Under the pieces are notes generated by a model. The model was not told where the DNA came from. It saw only the letters and a list, made by a program, of their open reading frames with translations, and did not search any database. Positions 17,572 to 26,351 of a DNA stretch of 64,000 bases are shown here, piece by piece (positions within the stretch are counted from its first letter, which is position 1; every line of letters begins with the position of its first letter). Made by a program: the position numbers and the translations under genes. This DNA is from UBA6623 sp965238125 (lineage in GTDB: Bacteria; Acidobacteriota; Terriglobia; Bryobacterales; UBA6623): assembly GCA_965238125.1 (NCBI GenBank), contig OZ250179.1:5642001-5706000 (forward strand). The letters run 5' to 3'.

Positions 17572-19287
17572 ATGGGCGGAACGCCGTTGAGTTTTCGACG
17601 TCGAGGGAACCGGCGGGCGTTGTGGCCGCTCTTTCTCGGCCTTGTGGCGGCTCCGGTTGGCGCCGTCGAGGCGGCGCAACGCGGCGAGACGCTCGACGAA
17701 CTCCCTCTCCAATTCGTCGACGTCACCGAAGAAGCGGGTCTTTCCGGGTTCGACGGATTGCAAGGCAGCGTCGCGAAGGATCACATCATCGAGGTGATGG
17801 GGGGCGGCGTCGCCTTTCTCGACTACGACGCCGACGGCAATCTCGACGTTCTTTTCGTCCGCGGCTCGACGGTCGAGCGGTTTCTTAAGGGCGGGCACTT
17901 GGTCTGCGCGCTCTATCGCGGAGACGGCAAGGGACGCTTTGAAGACGTCACCCAAAGCGCCGGTCTCACGCACCGCGGCTGGGGACAAGGCGTTGCCGTC
18001 GCCGATTACGACAACGACGGCCGGGTCGATATTTTTCTCACCGGCTATGGCGGCAATACGCTTTACCGCAACTTGGGGGACGGGAAATTCGAGGAAGCAG
18101 GCGCGTCGGCCGGCGTGGCGGCTTCGCACTGGAGCCTCGGCGCGGCCTTTAGCGACATCGACTCGGACGGCGACCTCGATCTCTATGTCGCGAACTACCT
18201 TTTCTATCCGATCGACACCGCGCCGCGGCGCGATGCCTCGTGCAACTATCGCGGCTTTCGAGTTTTTTGCGGCCCGCGCGGTCTGCGGGGACTACGGGAT
18301 TCGCTGTTTCTCAACGACGGCGCCGGGCGCTTTACCAACGTGGCCGCCGAGCGCGGCATCGATGATGAAAAGTTCTACGGGCTGGGCGTGCTGGCCGCCG
18401 ACTTCGACAACGACGGCGCGCCGGAAATCTTCGTCGCCAACGACCTCACGGCCAACCTTTTCTATCAAAACAACGGCGACGGGACGTTTGAAGAGTTGGC
18501 CGTGCTGCTCGGGGCGGCCTTTTCCGAGGACGGCATCGAAGAAGGTTCGATGGGCGTCGACGCCGCCGACATCAACCACGACGGCTTGCTCGATCTCTAC
18601 TACACGAACTCGTCTTTTGAAAGCAATTCGTTGCTCGTCAACAACGGCGACGGCAGTTTCACCAACGTCACCAACTTGGCGGGGCACGGCCAAAGCACGC
18701 ACCGCTACGTTGGCTGGGGAACGGCATTCGGTGATTTCGACAACGACACGCGCGAGGATCTATTCGTGGCGAACGGGCACTTGTACCCCGAGGCCGACCG
18801 CTTCGAGATGGGCTTGAAATACAAGCAACGTTGGTTGGTCTATCAGAACCAAGATGGCCGGAAATTTGTCGAACGGGGCCTGGATTTCGGCCTCGATCGG
18901 GTCGAGAAGAGCCGCGGCGTGGCGTTAGGCGATTACGACAACGACGGCGATTTGGACGTGGTGATCAACAACCTCGATGAGCCGCCGACGCTGCTGCGCA
19001 ACGATGGGGGCAACGGCAACCATTGGTTGATTGTGGAATGCCTCAACCGCCACGGCTCTCCGGCTGTGGGCGCGCGCGTCGAGGTTCAAGCCGGCGGAAC
19101 AACGCAAATCCGCGACGTTCGGTCGGGGGCGAGTTATCTTTCGCAGCACGATCTTCGGTTGCACTTCGGGCTGGGGGGCGAAGAGATGGTCGCACAGCTC
19201 AAAGTAACCTGGCCGGGCGGGGGGACGACGGTCCTCAACGACCTACCCGCGGATCAAATTACGACCGTTCAAGCGGCCGGGGAATGA
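17572..19287 (+). CDS. Secreted CRTAC1-type protein (FG-GAP/VCBS repeats, ASPIC/UnbV C-terminus)
   Basis: 571 residues from ATG 17572, where RRRGNRRALWPLFLGLVAAP gives a signal peptide. It is a seven-bladed beta-propeller with calcium-binding repeats of the type DYDxDGxLD (DYDADGNLDV, DYDNDGRVDI, DIDSDGDLDL, DFDNDGAPEI, DINHDGLLDL, DYDNDGDLDV). The C-terminal ASPIC/UnbV domain (from about 470) reads NHWLIVECLNRHGSPAVGARV, then DVRSGASYLSQHD and LKVTWPGGG. Such proteins are extracellular and are thought to bind surfaces or carbohydrates; no enzyme activity is known. The longer frame upstream of 17572 reads repeat DNA and is rejected. Confidence 0.88.
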   Translation: MGGTPLSFRRRGNRRALWPLFLGLVAAPVGAVEAAQRGETLDELPLQFVDVTEEAGLSGFDGLQGSVAKDHIIEVMGGGVAFLDYDADGNLDVLFVRGSTVERFLKGGHLVCALYRGDGKGRFEDVTQSAGLTHRGWGQGVAVADYDNDGRVDIFLTGYGGNTLYRNLGDGKFEEAGASAGVAASHWSLGAAFSDIDSDGDLDLYVANYLFYPIDTAPRRDASCNYRGFRVFCGPRGLRGLRDSLFLNDGAGRFTNVAAERGIDDEKFYGLGVLAADFDNDGAPEIFVANDLTANLFYQNNGDGTFEELAVLLGAAFSEDGIEEGSMGVDAADINHDGLLDLYYTNSSFESNSLLVNNGDGSFTNVTNLAGHGQSTHRYVGWGTAFGDFDNDTREDLFVANGHLYPEADRFEMGLKYKQRWLVYQNQDGRKFVERGLDFGLDRVEKSRGVALGDYDNDGDLDVVINNLDEPPTLLRNDGGNGNHWLIVECLNRHGSPAVGARVEVQAGGTTQIRDVRSGASYLSQHDLRLHFGLGGEEMVAQLKVTWPGGGTTVLNDLPADQITTVQAAGE

Positions 19288-19304
19288 AGGACAGGTTAGC
19301 CGAG

Positions 19305-19324
19305 GACCGACAGGAGTGTCGGTC
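19305..19324. terminator. Strong hairpin after the CRTAC1 gene
   Basis: GACCGACAGGAGTGTCGGTC, a perfect 8-bp stem with a 4-base loop, begins 18 bases after the stop at 19287. No T-run follows, so it may be a repeat or mRNA-end stabiliser rather than a classical terminator. Similar 'gacaggagtgtc' hairpins are, from memory, common between genes in related genomes. Confidence 0.4.
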
Positions 19325-19388
19325 GCTACCGGGTCCTACTCGCGGCAGGCGATCAGAATTTTCATGCAGTCGCCGCCTTCGGCGAGGA

Positions 19389-19416
19389 GGGCCCGTCGCT
19401 TGCGCTCGGGGCTCTG
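19389..19416 (-). repeat. REP sequence, copy 1
   Basis: On the minus strand it reads as the REP consensus seen at 35691-35718 and 40112-40154: CAGAGCCC, then GAGCGCAAGCGACGGGCC. It lies directly downstream of the phosphodiesterase stop (19424). A second small palindrome, CGCCGCCTTCGGCG, precedes it at about 19371. Confidence 0.7.
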
Positions 19417-19423
19417 AATCTGT

Positions 19424-20686
19424 TTATTGCAGGCGCTTCCAAAGCGAATTGCCTTCGACGGGGCCGAGGTCGAGGCCTAGTAGATCGGCGAAGGTCGGGG
19501 CGATGTCGAGCATGGAAATTTCCGGGAGGACTTGCGGCTTGACGCCGGGGCCCCACAGTAGGAAACTCGCGCGGTAGTCGGCGCGGGTGGGCCAAAGACC
19601 GTGATGCCCTCGCCGATCTCCCAAGCCGATCGGAGGTCCGTCGCGGGCGGCCTCGGGGGATACTCCCGTTGCCGTTTCGAAGGCCGCCAGCCATCCTTGG
19701 GGCGTGGGATCGGCGAGGCGGCGCACTTCCGCGATGCTTACCTCGCGGGCGATCGGATACTTTGCGTCAGCAAGTAGGGAGCGAAAATGGTTTGCCGCGG
19801 CGGTGTCGCGCACGCCGATCAGTCCCTCGGCGACCTCGGCTTCGCTCTCGATTCCGGCGTCGGCAAGCAGAACGTTCGGGCGCAGCACAAATTCCTCGGT
19901 CTCGAAGCCGTGGTCGGAGACGACGGCGACGTAGGTTCGCGGGGGCGGAACTTCGAGCAGATACGCCAATAGCTCGTCTTGGAGTTCGAGTGTCGCGCGG
20001 GCCTCTTGGGAGAAAGCGCCGGTGCGGTGCTGCTCCGAATCGAGATCCCCGAGATGAAGCAGGAATAGGGCGGGCTTTTCGGCGTCGAGAATGTAGCGGG
20101 CGGCCAGGACCCTTTGGCGGTCGTCGAAGTCGGCGCGGCCGAAACTCGGGTAGGCTTGGCGGATCTTCTCGATCAGTCCGGGAGTGCTGTGTTCGGCGAC
20201 CGGGGCCAGCCTTCGCGGGTAAAGCCCCGGCACGGCCCAATACTCGGGTAGATTGAAATCGATGTCGGCCCCGACGGTTGCCGGCCACCAGACCGCCGCG
20301 GTGCGCCGCGAAGTCCCGTGCAGCCGATGCCATAAGGTGGGCGCTTTGAGATACGCGGCATACCACCATCGTTCGTCGGGCTTGCCGGGTTGGTCGTTCG
20401 TCGGAACGCCGTGCCGTGACGCCCTGACGCCGGTGATCATGGTGGTGTGCGAGGGCCAGGTGACGGTGGGGACGATGCCGACCACGCCGTCGGCCCGCGC
20501 GCCTTCCCGCATCAGGCGTCGCAGTGTCGGGATTTTCACGCCCAAGGCGTCGGCGTCGCGCAGCCAGCGGTGGTCCAGCCCGTCGATGGAGATGACGAGC
20601 AGGTTGTTTTGGTCAGCTTGCAGGGCGGGCGTGAGGCACAGGCCGGTTAGGGCGAGGAGCGGAAAGACAAACAGAAGGGACCTCAC
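19424..20686 (-). CDS. Secreted type I phosphodiesterase/nucleotide pyrophosphatase family protein
   Basis: 420 residues from GTG 20686, with a clear signal peptide (RSLLFVFPLLALTGLCLTPA). It has the alkaline-phosphatase-fold metal sites: VISIDGLDHRW near 30, the nucleophile Thr in VPTVTWPSHTTMITG near 70, DFNLPEYW, VVSDHGFE near 245 and a histidine pair in GDRRGHHGLWPT near 370. It should hydrolyse phosphodiester or phosphomonoester bonds in the periplasm. GTG is used because it overlaps the stop of the toxin gene by four bases (GTGA) and GGGAGAAG precedes it. Translation therefore looks coupled to the toxin-antitoxin pair. Confidence 0.85.
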   Translation of the reverse strand: MRSLLFVFPLLALTGLCLTPALQADQNNLLVISIDGLDHRWLRDADALGVKIPTLRRLMREGARADGVVGIVPTVTWPSHTTMITGVRASRHGVPTNDQPGKPDERWWYAAYLKAPTLWHRLHGTSRRTAAVWWPATVGADIDFNLPEYWAVPGLYPRRLAPVAEHSTPGLIEKIRQAYPSFGRADFDDRQRVLAARYILDAEKPALFLLHLGDLDSEQHRTGAFSQEARATLELQDELLAYLLEVPPPRTYVAVVSDHGFETEEFVLRPNVLLADAGIESEAEVAEGLIGVRDTAAANHFRSLLADAKYPIAREVSIAEVRRLADPTPQGWLAAFETATGVSPEAARDGPPIGLGDRRGHHGLWPTRADYRASFLLWGPGVKPQVLPEISMLDIAPTFADLLGLDLGPVEGNSLWKRLQ

Positions 20687-20997
20687 CGACTTCTCCCATT
20701 CGAACCATTGCTCTTGACAGATTCAGGCCGCCGCCGCGCGCCGTGAAATACGCGAAGGATTTCGACCTGGTTTTCGCGGACACGGTACGGAATGACAAGA
20801 CGTGTGCCGCTGACAACCAACTCCCGCGTGCCAGGAATCCGGCCGGGCCTGCCGAGCCCAGGGTGATGGGCTAACCGATCCACAGCTTCGTACACCCTGG
20901 TTACGAGGCGCTCCGCCGCATCGGGATCGTCCCGGGCGATATATTCGGCTTGCTCCCGGAGATTCCGTGCGGCGAGCCTCAACCAATGAATCTTCAT
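20683..20997 (-). CDS. ParE/RelE-superfamily toxin
   Basis: 104 residues: MKIHWLRLAARNLREQAEYI, DDPDAAERLVTRVYEAVDRL, then HHPGLGRPGRIPGTRELVV, RLVIPYRVRENQVEILRVFHGARR. This is the ParE/RelE fold signature (N-terminal helical hairpin, C-terminal sheet ending in 'ilrv.HgaR'). ParE members poison gyrase and RelE members cut mRNA; the ParE-like 'A...L..ia.yia' helix favours ParE, but activity is not provable here. Its start overlaps the antitoxin stop (ATGA) and its end overlaps the phosphodiesterase start, forming a three-gene overlapping operon. Confidence 0.88.
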   Translation of the reverse strand: MKIHWLRLAARNLREQAEYIARDDPDAAERLVTRVYEAVDRLAHHPGLGRPGRIPGTRELVVSGTRLVIPYRVRENQVEILRVFHGARRRPESVKSNGSNGRSR

Positions 20998-21233
20998 TTA
21001 GCTCTTTCGCCGAAGATTTCCCTCATTTCCTCGGGAGTGGCAAAATCTCCAGCGTCCGCTTCAACGATTGCCTTTTCGATTTCGGCGATCTGCCAGGCTT
21101 CTTCTTCGATGTAGGCTTCGATCGCTTGCGCCGCCAGGAATGACTTACTCCTTCGGGTGCTCCGGGCAAGCTCATCCAGCCGGTCTTTCGTTTCGGTATC
21201 AAGTCGAACGGTCAGCACGGAAGTTTCAGGCAT
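20994..21233 (-). CDS. Ribbon-helix-helix (CopG/ParD-type) antitoxin
   Basis: 79 residues from ATG 21233, with GAGGAC upstream. The N-terminal strand and two helices (SVLTVRLDTETKDRLDELAR, RSKSFLAAQAIEAYIEEE) make the ribbon-helix-helix DNA-binding fold. The acidic C-terminus (EIEKAIVEADAGDFATPEEM) would bind and neutralise the toxin. As in other such pairs it should repress its own promoter. Palindromes at 21257-21279 just upstream are the likely operator. Confidence 0.88.
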   Translation of the reverse strand: MPETSVLTVRLDTETKDRLDELARSTRRSKSFLAAQAIEAYIEEEAWQIAEIEKAIVEADAGDFATPEEMREIFGERAK

Positions 21234-21256
21234 GATGTCCTCGCAACACAAGGGAA

Positions 21257-21279
21257 TATACTGTATACATTAGCATACA
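21257..21279 (-). promoter_or_regulatory. Probable promoter/operator of the toxin-antitoxin operon
   Basis: Two overlapping palindromes: TATACTGTATA (21257-21267, perfect about its central T) and TGTAT...ATACA (21262-21279). They lie 24-46 bases upstream of the antitoxin start in an AT-rich island inside GC-rich DNA. On the minus strand TTGGCA followed 17 bases later by CAGTAT is a rough -35/-10 pair. Short inverted AT-rich repeats are the usual targets of ribbon-helix-helix antitoxins. Confidence 0.5.
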
Positions 21280-21316
21280 ATGCCAAGTCGAGCGTTGAGC
21301 CGGTGCGTTTCTCCAA

Positions 21317-23683
21317 CTACCTTATCGTCGCTTTTCCTAAGCCGGCGTTGCCGGCGCGGTCGCGGACGCGCAAGGTGAGCAAGTGTTCGCCCTGGGGCAA
21401 GCCGTCGAGTGGAATGGAGAAACTTTCGCGGCGGGAATCGAGAATGCCGTCGGCGGGATAAACGGGGACCCAGTTTCCCGCGTCAATCGCGTACTCGGCG
21501 GCGGCCAAGGCGGAAGCGTCGTCGGTCGCCTCAAAGGACGCCGACTCTCGCCCGTTGACATCGATCATCCGCACGCGGGGTGGGGTGTGGTCGATCAGCA
21601 CCGGTTCGCTGATTTGGTCGGTTTCACGCGCGGTTTCCGGAGGATTCGCGGCGCGATCGGAAACCGCGACGCGAAAACGATAAGTCCCGTCGGCCAATGA
21701 TTCGCTGTCGAGCGCGACGTGGTTGTCGGTGATTTCCTTTTCGATGGTTTTCCAGGCCGATTCGACGGTTTCGCGGAAGGCAACCGAGGCGGTCAACTTG
21801 TCGCCGTCGGGATCCGTCGCTTTCCAGGAAATCTTCATGCCTCGACCGGCGCCGCCCAGCGTCTGTTGGGTTGTGCTCGTTGCCGGCGCGGCGGTCGACG
21901 AACCCGACGCCGATACCGTAATGCTGTACGCCGCTTCGGCGGGCGCGGCGGCGGGGGTCCCTGCTCCAGCGGCGGTCGCGGCGCCTTTTTCCGCCGAGGC
22001 CTCGACTTTCAATTCGCTAACGCGGGGCGGCGAGTTGCGCGGCAGATAGGCCAGCCGAACGGCGCGGAGCAGCGGGGCTCTTTCGTCCTTTGTTGCAAGC
22101 GTCGCACGCCATTGAATGTAGCGTGCCGGCGGCGAGTGCACGGTCCCGGCGAAAGTCCCGGGGCCTTCGGTATCGGCTTCGCCTTCGATCGCTTCCGACC
22201 AGACGCTCCAACTGTCGTCGGGAACGGCCGAATTGCCGGCACGGGTCGCGATCTTAACGCGGCCGGCGTCGACGCCGTCGCCTTGCCAGGTCAGCCGCCC
22301 CCAACGGGCATGCGTCTTGGCGTCGTGGACAGCACTTTCGTAGGTCCCCGCTGCTTTCCCCGTGGTTTCAAAGCGACTCAGGCCGGCTGAATGGGCGGAG
22401 GCGACGAGCAGGCCCTTGGAGTCGGTCGCCAATTGAGTGACTTGTTCGCGGCCGCTCTCGGTCACGAGGCTCACTTTCCGGCGGTCCCTCAGCTTATAGA
22501 TGCGTCCCTTGCGGTCGGTCGCGAAGAGAATTTTCGGCGGAGAAGACGCGACTTGGTCCCCGGCGCCGGCAGCTTCGTCGTTCGCCACGATGAGGGCGAG
22601 AATGTTCTCCTCGCTCGACGACCAAAGCTTCTCGACGCCTTGGTCGGGTCGGATGCGTAGCAGCGCGGAACGTTCCATGCCGGGATAACTGATGACGGGT
22701 TGGGAAACGGTGACCATCGGCTGCGCCGCGACCGTGCCGCCGGATGGAGTCGCGGGGGCCGCGGCGCCGCCCGCCGCCGCGCTGACTTGAACCGTGGTTT
22801 TCGCGGCGGCCGAGGCGGCGAACGATGAAACGGATTGCGTAATCTTCGAAGCCCCGCCTCCCATGGCCGCGGCGTAGATGTCGCCGTTGGGCGCGACGGC
22901 AAGCGAGCGGATTTCCGGGAGGTCCGCGTCATAGAGCGCGAAAAGACACCCGTCCGGGTCGATGCGGTAGGCGATGCCGTTGGGGTCGGTGCCGGCCAGC
23001 AAGCGGCCCTCGGCGTCGAGAGCGAGGCTGACGACATGGCGCTGTTTGGTCTCGGCGAATATGCGGCCCCGCCCGGAAGCGTCGACTTGAAAGATCTTGC
23101 CTTCCCCGCCGGTCGCCATGTAAAGCAGAGGGGCCTTGTCGTTGCCGGAACCGGAAGCGGGAGCGACCACGAGCGACCAAATGTACGTCTGAGCGGGATC
23201 GAAAATCTCCTTGCCTTCCCCGTCGGCCGAAATTCGGTACAGCTTGCCGTTGGGCGAGGTCCCGGCATAGACTTCGCCCTCGGGGCCGACGGCCAGGGCG
23301 AAGACCTCGATTTCCGGTGCGCTCCAAAACAGACTGACTTTGTTGTCGGCATCCAAACGATAGACCCGGCCCTGATGGCCTGTCCCGACGTAGGTGGTTC
23401 CGTCGGGAGCTATCGCGACCGTCCAGATCACGGGCTGGTTCGACGTAAACAGGTCAATGAGCTTCGGTGCCGGCGTCAAGGCGCCGGGCTGCAAAAGGGA
23501 AACGTTTTCGAATCTGCCCCGAAGAAAGTCTTTGTATTCACTCAGCTCCCAGACTTGCGTCGACGCGCCGGAGGAGGAAACGGCGGCGAGCAGCGACACA
23601 GCTGATAGGAAGGCCGCCGCTGACAGGGCGCGCCGCTTTCGCGGATGAGCCCGGTGACGGGCAAAGAGAGGGAAAGTAATCAT
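21317..23683 (-). CDS. Secreted beta-propeller protein with C-terminal Ig-like domain
   Basis: 788 residues from ATG 23683, overlapping the preceding stop by four bases (ATGA). A signal peptide (RRALSAAAFLSAVSLLAAVS) is followed by propeller blades at about 60-430 with repeated units (IAPDGTTYVGTGHQGRVYRL, VGPEGEVYAGTSPNGKLYRI, LDAEGRLLAGTDPNGIAYRI, VAPNGDIYAAAMGG). Then come a jelly-roll-like region, an Ala/Ser-rich linker and a C-terminal segment with KATDPDGDKLTASV and LRVRDRAGN typical of Ig/fibronectin-like domains. No enzyme motif. The overlap with the S55 gene suggests the two act together at the cell envelope; their task is unknown. Confidence 0.75.
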   Translation of the reverse strand: MITFPLFARHRAHPRKRRALSAAAFLSAVSLLAAVSSSGASTQVWELSEYKDFLRGRFENVSLLQPGALTPAPKLIDLFTSNQPVIWTVAIAPDGTTYVGTGHQGRVYRLDADNKVSLFWSAPEIEVFALAVGPEGEVYAGTSPNGKLYRISADGEGKEIFDPAQTYIWSLVVAPASGSGNDKAPLLYMATGGEGKIFQVDASGRGRIFAETKQRHVVSLALDAEGRLLAGTDPNGIAYRIDPDGCLFALYDADLPEIRSLAVAPNGDIYAAAMGGGASKITQSVSSFAASAAAKTTVQVSAAAGGAAAPATPSGGTVAAQPMVTVSQPVISYPGMERSALLRIRPDQGVEKLWSSSEENILALIVANDEAAGAGDQVASSPPKILFATDRKGRIYKLRDRRKVSLVTESGREQVTQLATDSKGLLVASAHSAGLSRFETTGKAAGTYESAVHDAKTHARWGRLTWQGDGVDAGRVKIATRAGNSAVPDDSWSVWSEAIEGEADTEGPGTFAGTVHSPPARYIQWRATLATKDERAPLLRAVRLAYLPRNSPPRVSELKVEASAEKGAATAAGAGTPAAAPAEAAYSITVSASGSSTAAPATSTTQQTLGGAGRGMKISWKATDPDGDKLTASVAFRETVESAWKTIEKEITDNHVALDSESLADGTYRFRVAVSDRAANPPETARETDQISEPVLIDHTPPRVRMIDVNGRESASFEATDDASALAAAEYAIDAGNWVPVYPADGILDSRRESFSIPLDGLPQGEHLLTLRVRDRAGNAGLGKATIR

Positions 23684-25476
23684 GGCGTAACGGTGATCTG
23701 CATGGTGACATTGCCGCGGACCACGCCCAAGCCCGGGTTGGCTTCGAGTTCGGCCGAAACCGAGCGCCAATCCCGAGCCAGCGAGCCGCCCGAGGAGGCC
23801 GAGGCCAACACGGCCGCCACCGACGCCGGCGGCGAGGGCAGCGATTCGGCGTTCAAACGAAAGGCCGGTTCAGAACGCCAAACGCGCAGATAAAGGCGGT
23901 CGTTGCGCCGCAGGCGGTTGAGCATCACGACCAGTTGCGCGGGGTCTTTGGCGCGCCGCAGCCCCAGAAAGCTTTGCCACTCCATTAGGTTCACCGTGTC
24001 GGCATCGGCGAAGGTCAAATGCGTTACCCCGGCGGGCGTGCCTTCAGGAACCCGGTAGTGGAACTTTTCGATCCGCTCGTTGCCGTCGGCGTCCTTGAGC
24101 GCGGCGGAGAGTTCGATCGTCTCGCCGGGGCGCACCGTGCGCTTGTCGCTCCAGACGCGATCGATTTCCGCCCACTCTTCGCGATCGGCGGCTTCGACGG
24201 TGAGATCGATTTCTTCCACGGCGATATTCGCATTGAGCAGGACGTAGTAGAGCATCAATGACGTCGTCGCGGCGGCCGAAAGAGCGGTGTTGGTGGGGGC
24301 GGAGTAAATATTGTCGAGCCGCAATGGCGGAAGGTTTTCGCCGAAGCTCGCCTCGCCGCGCAGCCGCAGGGTGGAAGCGCCGACCTGGCGTTGAGTGGCG
24401 TCGATCGAGGAAAACAGCGCCATCTGCAGCAGGTAGGGCGTGAGCAATGGATCCCGCACGATTTCAAAAGAGTAGGCCGCGGCGTTTCGGCCCGATGTTA
24501 CCCGCAGCCGCGCCGGCGTCAGCGCCGGCGTCTTGCCCACGATGCCGGTGAGACCCGCCGAGCGATCGCTAATGATCGTTCCGAGCAGCGAGCCGCTGCC
24601 GGCGATCTTGAACGAATTGTTCAAACTCGGAACCAGGGTAATGACCTCCGCCGCCGAGAACGGCAGTTCGGCCGGGCCGCTCGACAAGAAGGGATGACCG
24701 AAGGCGTAGAGGCGGTCGCCGTCGACGTGGGTCACCGTGCCCGCCGCGCTTACCTCGAGATCGCCGCGGATCAGCGCCACGGAAATCATCGCGCCGGGTT
24801 CGGCTGAAGCTTCGCCGGGACCCGAATCGTCGGTCCGGCCGCCGCCGGCGGTTCCCTGCGTGGGTTGCAACCCGAGTTGCCGCAGCCGAGATCCGAACAG
24901 ATCGAGAGTCCGCCGGGAAAAGCCGGCCAAGTTGACCGGCGTGGCGATGGGGACCAATTGCGGCTCGCCTGAGAAAATCGGCGCCGTAGGCGCGCGCAAT
25001 CCGGCGCTGAGCAGCTCGATGGCCTGTTCGCCGCGATCGTGTCGAAAGAGCATCGCCGCCGCGGCCTCGCTCGATGCCGCCCCCTCGCGTCCGCTCTGCT
25101 CGGAAGCGATCATTTCCTCGATTGGACGAATGCCCGCGATCGGCTCTTTCGAAAACGGAAAAGTGAAAGCAATGGCCCCGGCCGGCTTGCCGTCCAGAAA
25201 GACGGGGCTGCCGCTCATGCCCGCCATGACGCCGGTTTCGGCCAAGGGGCCCCCGGCGAGCCTGGCCAAGATGATCGATTGCTTGGGTCCGACGTTCTTG
25301 AGCACGCCGAGGATCTCGACTTGGAACTCCTCGATCTCGCGGCCTTGGAAAACGGTGCGGCCCGTGCCCTTCATACCGGCGCGCACTTCGGCCAACGGAA
25401 ACAATTCCGCCGCCGAGGCGGCCAAGCCGGCGACGCCGAGAAGGACGGGGAGCGCGATGAGGCGGGGAAGCCGCAT
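23680..25476 (-). CDS. Secreted SpoIVB-type S55 serine peptidase domain protein
   Basis: 598 residues with a signal peptide (PRLIALPVLLGVAGLAASAA). The N-terminal region has GMKGTGRTVFQGREIEEFQV and the catalytic-type GMSGSPVFLDGKPAGAIAF (Ser88/Ser90). About 150 residues later comes THVDGDRLYAFGHPFLSSG, whose His matches the SpoIVB 'GALGH' motif. In SpoIVB the His motif precedes SGSP, so the order here is reversed. The C-terminal third is unassigned. Proteins of this kind are, from memory, frequent in Acidobacteriota. It is probably an envelope protease or regulator; no sporulation genes are near. Confidence 0.8.
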   Translation of the reverse strand: MRLPRLIALPVLLGVAGLAASAAELFPLAEVRAGMKGTGRTVFQGREIEEFQVEILGVLKNVGPKQSIILARLAGGPLAETGVMAGMSGSPVFLDGKPAGAIAFTFPFSKEPIAGIRPIEEMIASEQSGREGAASSEAAAAMLFRHDRGEQAIELLSAGLRAPTAPIFSGEPQLVPIATPVNLAGFSRRTLDLFGSRLRQLGLQPTQGTAGGGRTDDSGPGEASAEPGAMISVALIRGDLEVSAAGTVTHVDGDRLYAFGHPFLSSGPAELPFSAAEVITLVPSLNNSFKIAGSGSLLGTIISDRSAGLTGIVGKTPALTPARLRVTSGRNAAAYSFEIVRDPLLTPYLLQMALFSSIDATQRQVGASTLRLRGEASFGENLPPLRLDNIYSAPTNTALSAAATTSLMLYYVLLNANIAVEEIDLTVEAADREEWAEIDRVWSDKRTVRPGETIELSAALKDADGNERIEKFHYRVPEGTPAGVTHLTFADADTVNLMEWQSFLGLRRAKDPAQLVVMLNRLRRNDRLYLRVWRSEPAFRLNAESLPSPPASVAAVLASASSGGSLARDWRSVSAELEANPGLGVVRGNVTMQITVTP

Positions 25477-25610
25477 GGCTAAGGGCTTGTGAAAACGATC
25501 GGGTAGGTCGCGTTGCTATAAATCCGCGGATTCATGATATGCCGTGAAAATGAGTTCGCCGACCGAGTTCGCAGGCTTGGCCGACGGACCGCCTTCCTGC
25601 CGCCCCTTTT

Positions 25611-25693
25611 GGGCTCAACCTCATTTGATCCGCTACCTGGGGTTCCGCCTTCGGCTCCACCCCAGGCTATATTCCTTCCGCCGCTTCGCGGCT
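25611..25693 (-). repeat. Palindromic intergenic repeat, 83-bp family, copy 1
   Basis: On the minus strand: AGCCGCGAAGCGGCG, a spacer, then a long hairpin (25636-25666) with stem CCTGGGG/CCCCAGG around GGAGCCGAAGGCGGAA. The element at 60064-60146 is the same in order and spacing. It lies between the S55 gene and the cytochrome c'-like gene; 25477-25822 contains no gene besides this repeat. Confidence 0.7.
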
Positions 25694-25772
25694 CCCGAGT
25701 TCCCGATTTTTCCACAGCTGCTTAGCCTATTGTAGTGTTCGCATGAACTGAGGGGGCGGCGAGGGGATTCGA

Positions 25773-25778
25773 TATAAT
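25773..25778 (+). promoter_or_regulatory. Candidate -10 element (TATAAT)
   Basis: A consensus TATAAT 45 bases before the ATG at 25823, in an otherwise GC-rich leader. No good -35 is present at 17 bases, so it may need an activator or a different sigma factor. Confidence 0.35.
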
Positions 25779-25822
25779 GGCACCCGTCGCCTTCGCGAAC
25801 AACAGATCCGGAACCCTTTTCG

Positions 25823-26239
25823 ATGCGAAAACTCACTCTTGCCCTTTTTCTCGTTTTCAGTCTCACCGCGCTTCCCGCTGCGGACCACGCCTATGAAGGA
25901 ATCGCCTCGGCGCACGACCTGATGGATTACGTCGTCAAGCCGAGCATGGATCGATTGGTGGCCATCAATAAGGCCGGCGAGCCGCAATCGGAAAAAGATT
26001 AGAAGCACGCGAAAGCCCACGCCTCGATCCTGGCCGAAACGTCCCAGTTGCTTCTGATGGCCGGACGCATCAAGGACGACGTTTGGAAAAAGGGCGCGCA
26101 CCAAGTCATGAAGGGCGCGAAGGCGTCGCCGGCCGCGGCCGAAGCCCTCGACGTCAACGCCTGGCGGACCGCGGCTGGCAGCATCGGCAAAGGGTGCCGC
26201 GGCTGCCACAAAGTCCATAAGCCGAAGAAAGAAGAGTAG
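25823..26239 (+). pseudogene. Cytochrome c'-like protein with in-frame amber codon
   Basis: From ATG 25823 the frame codes a signal peptide (MRKLTLALFLVFSLTALPAA), a four-helix-type body and a C-terminal haem motif (KGCRGCHKVHKP) ending at TAG 26239. It is interrupted by TAG at 26000-26002 (codon 60: GEPQSEKD-TAG-KHAKAHAS). Two homologues in this window have Trp at that place: KDDKGWTAVRNSA in the gene at 53406 and RTEDEWIAVQGHA in the gene at 57968. The lesion is therefore most simply TGG changed to TAG. Downstream codons remain clean for 79 codons, so the change is recent, an assembly error, or read through. Without read-through no haem site is made. Confidence 0.8.
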
Positions 26240-26351
26240 GTCGCTTAGCCGATGGATCAAGAATTCTCGGCAACTTTTGAATCTTCGTCGTGTTCATCTC
26301 GGCAGTGAAGGGTTTCGAGCCCCCGCGGCTCAAACTTTCGGAGGCTGTGCG

